Assembly (NCBI RefSeq): GCF_000720325.1 | Contig: NZ_JOJM01000112.1 | Span: 1-12,804, forward strand | Direction of reading: 5' to 3' | DNA: 12,804 nucleotides | Origin: Streptomyces sp. NRRL B-1347 | Lineage (GTDB): Bacteria; Actinomycetota; Actinomycetes; Streptomycetales; Streptomycetaceae | Shown here: piece after piece, positions 12,783 through 12,804 of the stretch | Layout of the letters: every line of letters begins with the position of its first letter | Numbering within the stretch: position 1 is the stretch's first letter | Notes under the pieces: generated by a model | The model's input: only the letters and a program-made list of their open reading frames with translations | What the model was told of the DNA's origin: nothing | Database searches by the model: none | Translations under genes and position numbers: made by a program

Positions 12783-12804
12783 GGGTGTTTCGGTAACCGC
12801 GGGC

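Overview
The base composition (very high G+C, third codon positions mostly G or C), AAGGAG-type ribosome binding sites, some GTG starts and an 832-residue nucleotidyltransferase/phosphomannomutase-like fusion all point to a high-GC actinomycete, probably Streptomyces or a relative. I see no rRNA, tRNA, CRISPR, insertion sequence, integrase or phage gene. The window looks like accessory or specialised-metabolism chromosome.

Plus strand, 327-9059: a run of seven genes, probably one operon or two adjacent transcription units. In order they encode a DJ-1/PfpI-superfamily protein (327-1154), a thiamine-diphosphate (ThDP) enzyme of the benzoylformate-decarboxylase type (1215-2861), an NTF2/SnoaL-fold protein (2966-3421), a second, divergent DJ-1/PfpI protein (3501-4112), an AGE-family sugar epimerase/isomerase with extra N- and C-terminal segments (4109-6046), a single-domain STAS protein (6046-6390), and a sugar-nucleotide pyrophosphorylase fused to a hexapeptide-repeat domain and a catalytically degraded phosphohexomutase domain (6561-9059). 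The 3501, 4109 and 6046 genes are tightly packed, with ATGA and TGATG junctions. The 327-bp leader holds a G-rich repetitive tract and a near-perfect 19-bp palindrome (111-129) that is the best operator candidate.

Minus strand, 12668 to 9157: an MFS (DHA2-like) exporter, an acyltransferase-3 membrane protein with a proline-rich repetitive tail, and a DsbA/FrnE-like thioredoxin-fold protein. The last two overlap by 4 bp. The two gene sets converge on a strong 18-bp-stem hairpin at 9090-9130, a likely bidirectional terminator. The window ends in a 24-bp tandem repeat that keeps the MFS frame open, so the N-terminus of that gene is uncertain.

Reading of the system (inference): the plus-strand genes combine enzymes for reactive carbonyl and 2-oxo compounds (two DJ-1-like, one ThDP enzyme, one NTF2-fold) with aldose/ketose epimerisation (AGE) and sugar activation, together with a STAS protein that lacks the canonical phospho-serine. 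I do not know a characterised pathway with this gene set. It may make a modified sugar or sugar-derived 2-oxo metabolite, and the neighbouring acyltransferase and exporter could act on or export a product, though they are transcribed separately and may be unrelated.
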